Shown piece after piece: positions 62,401 to 64,000 of a stretch of DNA of 64,000 nt. The number at the start of each line of letters is the position of its first letter. Positions within the stretch are counted from its first letter, which is position 1. A program made the position numbers and the translations under genes. The DNA comes from Chrysoperla carnea. Its lineage: Eukaryota; Arthropoda; Insecta; Neuroptera; Chrysopidae. Below the pieces are notes generated by a model. It was given only the letters and a program-made list of their open reading frames with translations, had not been told where the DNA came from and did no database searches. The DNA lies in assembly GCF_905475395.1 (NCBI RefSeq), contig NC_058340.1, forward strand, positions 55,406,181 to 55,470,180, written 5' to 3'.

Positions 62401-63761
62401 GAGTGACTAACTCATTATAGCTACTAGACAAAGGTTTTTTTTATTTGCCCAAAGCGCCGTAGTTTTTATTTTTGTTTAACACACGTATTTTTTAGTAAAA
62501 AAAGTATAACAAATTTAGACATTGCGCCAGCTCGAACATCCTATATTTTCGATTCCAGATTTATGATTTATTTGACAAATATTTTGGAAAAAAGTCATAG
62601 TATAACCAAAAACAATTCAATATTTGTCTTGAATTATCAAGATAATACATTTTCTTGATGAGATAACAGAATTGAATTTTGTTTCCGAATTTTCTATTGC
62701 CGAGAAATTTTGGAGTTTCAAGGTGTGGTGAATTAGAATTTAACTTACTCTGTTTAGTATTTTTGACTTCAATTGCTCAAAGACCTCACAAGATTAGATA
62801 GGAAAATGGCTTTCTGTGAAACTTTTTCTAACCCACACTAAAATGTTCTTTGGATCATCCTGTTAAAAAAGTCTCGCGGCCACAAAATTTTTAACAAGCA
62901 GTTTTCCAGCTACGGGCGATCAAAGATACGAAAAAATTATAGTTTTAGTAGGTATATGACTAGGAAAATGGCTTTCCGTGTAACTTTTTCAAACCACACC
63001 CAAAATGTTCTTCGGATCGTTCTGATCAAAAGCTCTAACGGACACAAAACTTTTTAACCGGTCGTTTTCGAGCTATATAGCTATAATGAGAGACGTGAGA
63101 GCTTTTGATCAGAACGATCTGAAAAACATTTTGGGGGTGATTTGAAATAATTATATTGAAAGCCACTTTCCTAGTCATATAGGTACTACAAATATAATAT
63201 ACGTGTAGCTTTGATCGCCCGTAGTTCGAAAACTACTCACTCGTTAAAAAATTTTGTGGTCGTGAGAGCTATTGATCAGAATGATCCAAAGGACATTTTA
63301 CGGTGTATTAGAAAAAGTTTCACAGAAAACTATTTTCTTATCGAATCTTGGGGAGTTTTTAAAAAAGTAAATAAAATACAAAAATCAATAAAAAAACAAA
63401 ATTTCAAAAATCTAATTTTTTTTTGTAGATTTGGTGAACAAAAATGTGAACATTATTTAGAAGTGCCGTGTGAAGCACCAGATGGGTATCAAGTACCCAC
63501 ATCAACACAAACACCACCAGTTACTCAACCAACAAAGCCAATACCAACCGTTCCACCGCCACGATGTGGTACACGTAATGTTAAAGGTGTAGGTTTTGAA
63601 GTGACTGGTACCACTGATGAAGCTCAATTTGGTGAATTCCCATGGATGACAGCTGTATTAAAAAAAGATTGGGTACCATCTACAAAGGATACATTAGCAC
63701 AATGTGGTGGTTCCATAATTCATCCACAAGTTATATTGACTGGTGCTCACTGTGTTAATGG
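59442..63761 (+). CDS. Clip-domain serine protease homolog E, 5' part (runs off the window)
   Basis: Exons 59442-59692 and 63429-63761 join in phase 2 (ATTAG|GTAAGA ... TTTTGTAG|ATTT). The second exon ends at AATGG|GTAAAT in phase 2, so the gene continues beyond the window. Signal peptide 1-20 (MNYFKLITILAVIGVTVVRG), an Asp-rich stretch (SDDDVDDIIG), the clip domain, a Thr/Pro-rich linker (TQTPPVTQPTKPIPTVPPP), linker Cys in PRCGTRNVKGVGF, and His191 in LTGAHC. The clip domain has only four cysteines: the CxC start is I-I-C and the terminal CC is P-C, so Cys1 and Cys5 are both missing. Unlike paralogs A-D the protease domain is interrupted by an intron just after the His motif. AG acceptor sequence lies 6 nt before the ATG, implying a 5' UTR exon. 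Whether Asp and Ser are retained cannot be seen. Confidence 0.85.
59780..60010 (+). repeat. Dispersed repeat fragment in SPH E intron (TCAGTCAGTCATTCAGGACA)
   Basis: Higher GC than its surroundings, with CCCTTTAGGGGTAGAATTTC, GCACATCCGCCAAGTTTCAG and AGCGGTTTAGGCTGGGCGTT ending in a TCAGTCAG run. I recall similar sequence at the 3' ends of insect non-LTR-type repeats; no coding part is here. Confidence 0.4.
61123..61606. mobile_element. Palindromic foldback element, arms of about 200 bp
   Basis: Left arm (ATGAAGACACTCTCATGTTT ... CCTAGCGTCAGAGATGGTTA) and right arm (TAACCATCTCGGACGCTAGG ... ATGAGGGTGTCTTCAT) pair with about 10-15% mismatches around a spacer of about 60 bp. A half copy is at 40838-41040. 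In SPH E intron 1. Confidence 0.8.
62801..63345. repeat. Nested double palindrome next to SPH E exon 2
   Basis: A unit of about 125 bp (GGAAAATGGCTTTC ... AAATGTTCTTTGGATC ... CCACAAAATTTTTAAC) appears four times: at about 62801-62935 and 62961-63075 forward, and at about 63086-63180 and 63212-63345 in reverse. The inner pair folds first and the outer pair encloses it. The right edge is about 85 bp before the exon-2 acceptor. Confidence 0.8.
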
Positions 63762-64000
63762 GTAAATATTTTGTATTAATGCTATTGATAAAAACCTAAT
63801 TTACGCCTTTTCCTTGAAAATGTTTGCAGTTATGTTACAATGACTTCAACTCTGTAATCTAGAATGTTTTATCGAAAAACGGTTTATCGAAAGTGTTTTT
63901 CAGAAGTAGGAATCACTGAATGAGGCTCTCACACCACACTCAAATTGTCACGCTTCCATAGATGATAGAATTTACTGAAAATAACTTTATAAATTAACAA
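63762..64000 (+). other. Start of SPH E intron 2
   Basis: After the donor GTAAAT the frame closes at once and no acceptor leading to a protease Asp motif is seen before the window ends. Confidence 0.6.

Noticed and set aside
63211-63428. Open frame extending SPH E exon 2 upstream
   Set aside because: It is the right arm of the nested palindrome read in frame by chance; the TTTTGTAG acceptor at 63427-63428 and the phase-2 junction with 59692 explain the exon better.

Overview
The window is AT-rich nuclear DNA from an insect, most likely holometabolous. The evidence is spliced genes with GT-AG introns, a Nanos-type germline regulator, and a family of clip-domain serine protease homologs (SPHs) of the PPAF-II / masquerade-like type known from insect haemolymph. 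Most of the non-coding DNA is transposon and foldback-repeat debris. I cannot name the species from sequence alone.

Layout. From 1 to 6.6 kb there are only repeats: alternating inverted units, an 862-bp foldback element, and copies of a roughly 530-bp dispersed repeat here called R1. From 6679 to 9755 lies a two-exon nanos gene. From about 9.99 to 13.0 kb is a decayed tandem array with a period near 480-580 bp. At 16850-17720 is a hAT-like transposon remnant with an exact 8-bp target duplication. From 18.5 kb to the right edge, five clip-domain SPH genes lie head to tail on the + strand: A at 18491, B at 26603, C at 31202, D at 41439, and E at 59442, which runs off the window. A low-confidence small cysteine-bearing gene lies between D and E, at 52516-53400.

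The SPH array. Every gene starts with a signal peptide and an acidic or low-complexity stretch, then a clip domain split by a phase-2 intron at the same place, a linker, and a chymotrypsin-fold domain. Wherever the active-site serine position is visible (A-D) it is lost. C and D keep His and Asp and carry GDGGSP. A has His to Gly and Ser to Glu. B has His to Tyr, Asp to Asn and Ser to Asp. B has also lost both cysteines of the linker-to-protease disulfide, and E has lost the Cys1/Cys5 pair of the clip domain. A-D have the protease domain in one exon, while E has an intron right after the His motif. By family knowledge such proteins act in haemolymph as non-catalytic cofactors of prophenoloxidase activation and related immune cascades. 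The array looks like a local series of duplications in which C and D keep the standard design while A, B and E diverge.

Mobile DNA. Seen directly are a pogo/Tigger-type element nested in a mariner-type element with DUF4817-like coding remains, a tRNA-derived SINE with a 16-bp target duplication, a Helitron-like 3' end, nine R1 copies, several families of long foldback elements, and perfect hairpins downstream of genes A, B and C.
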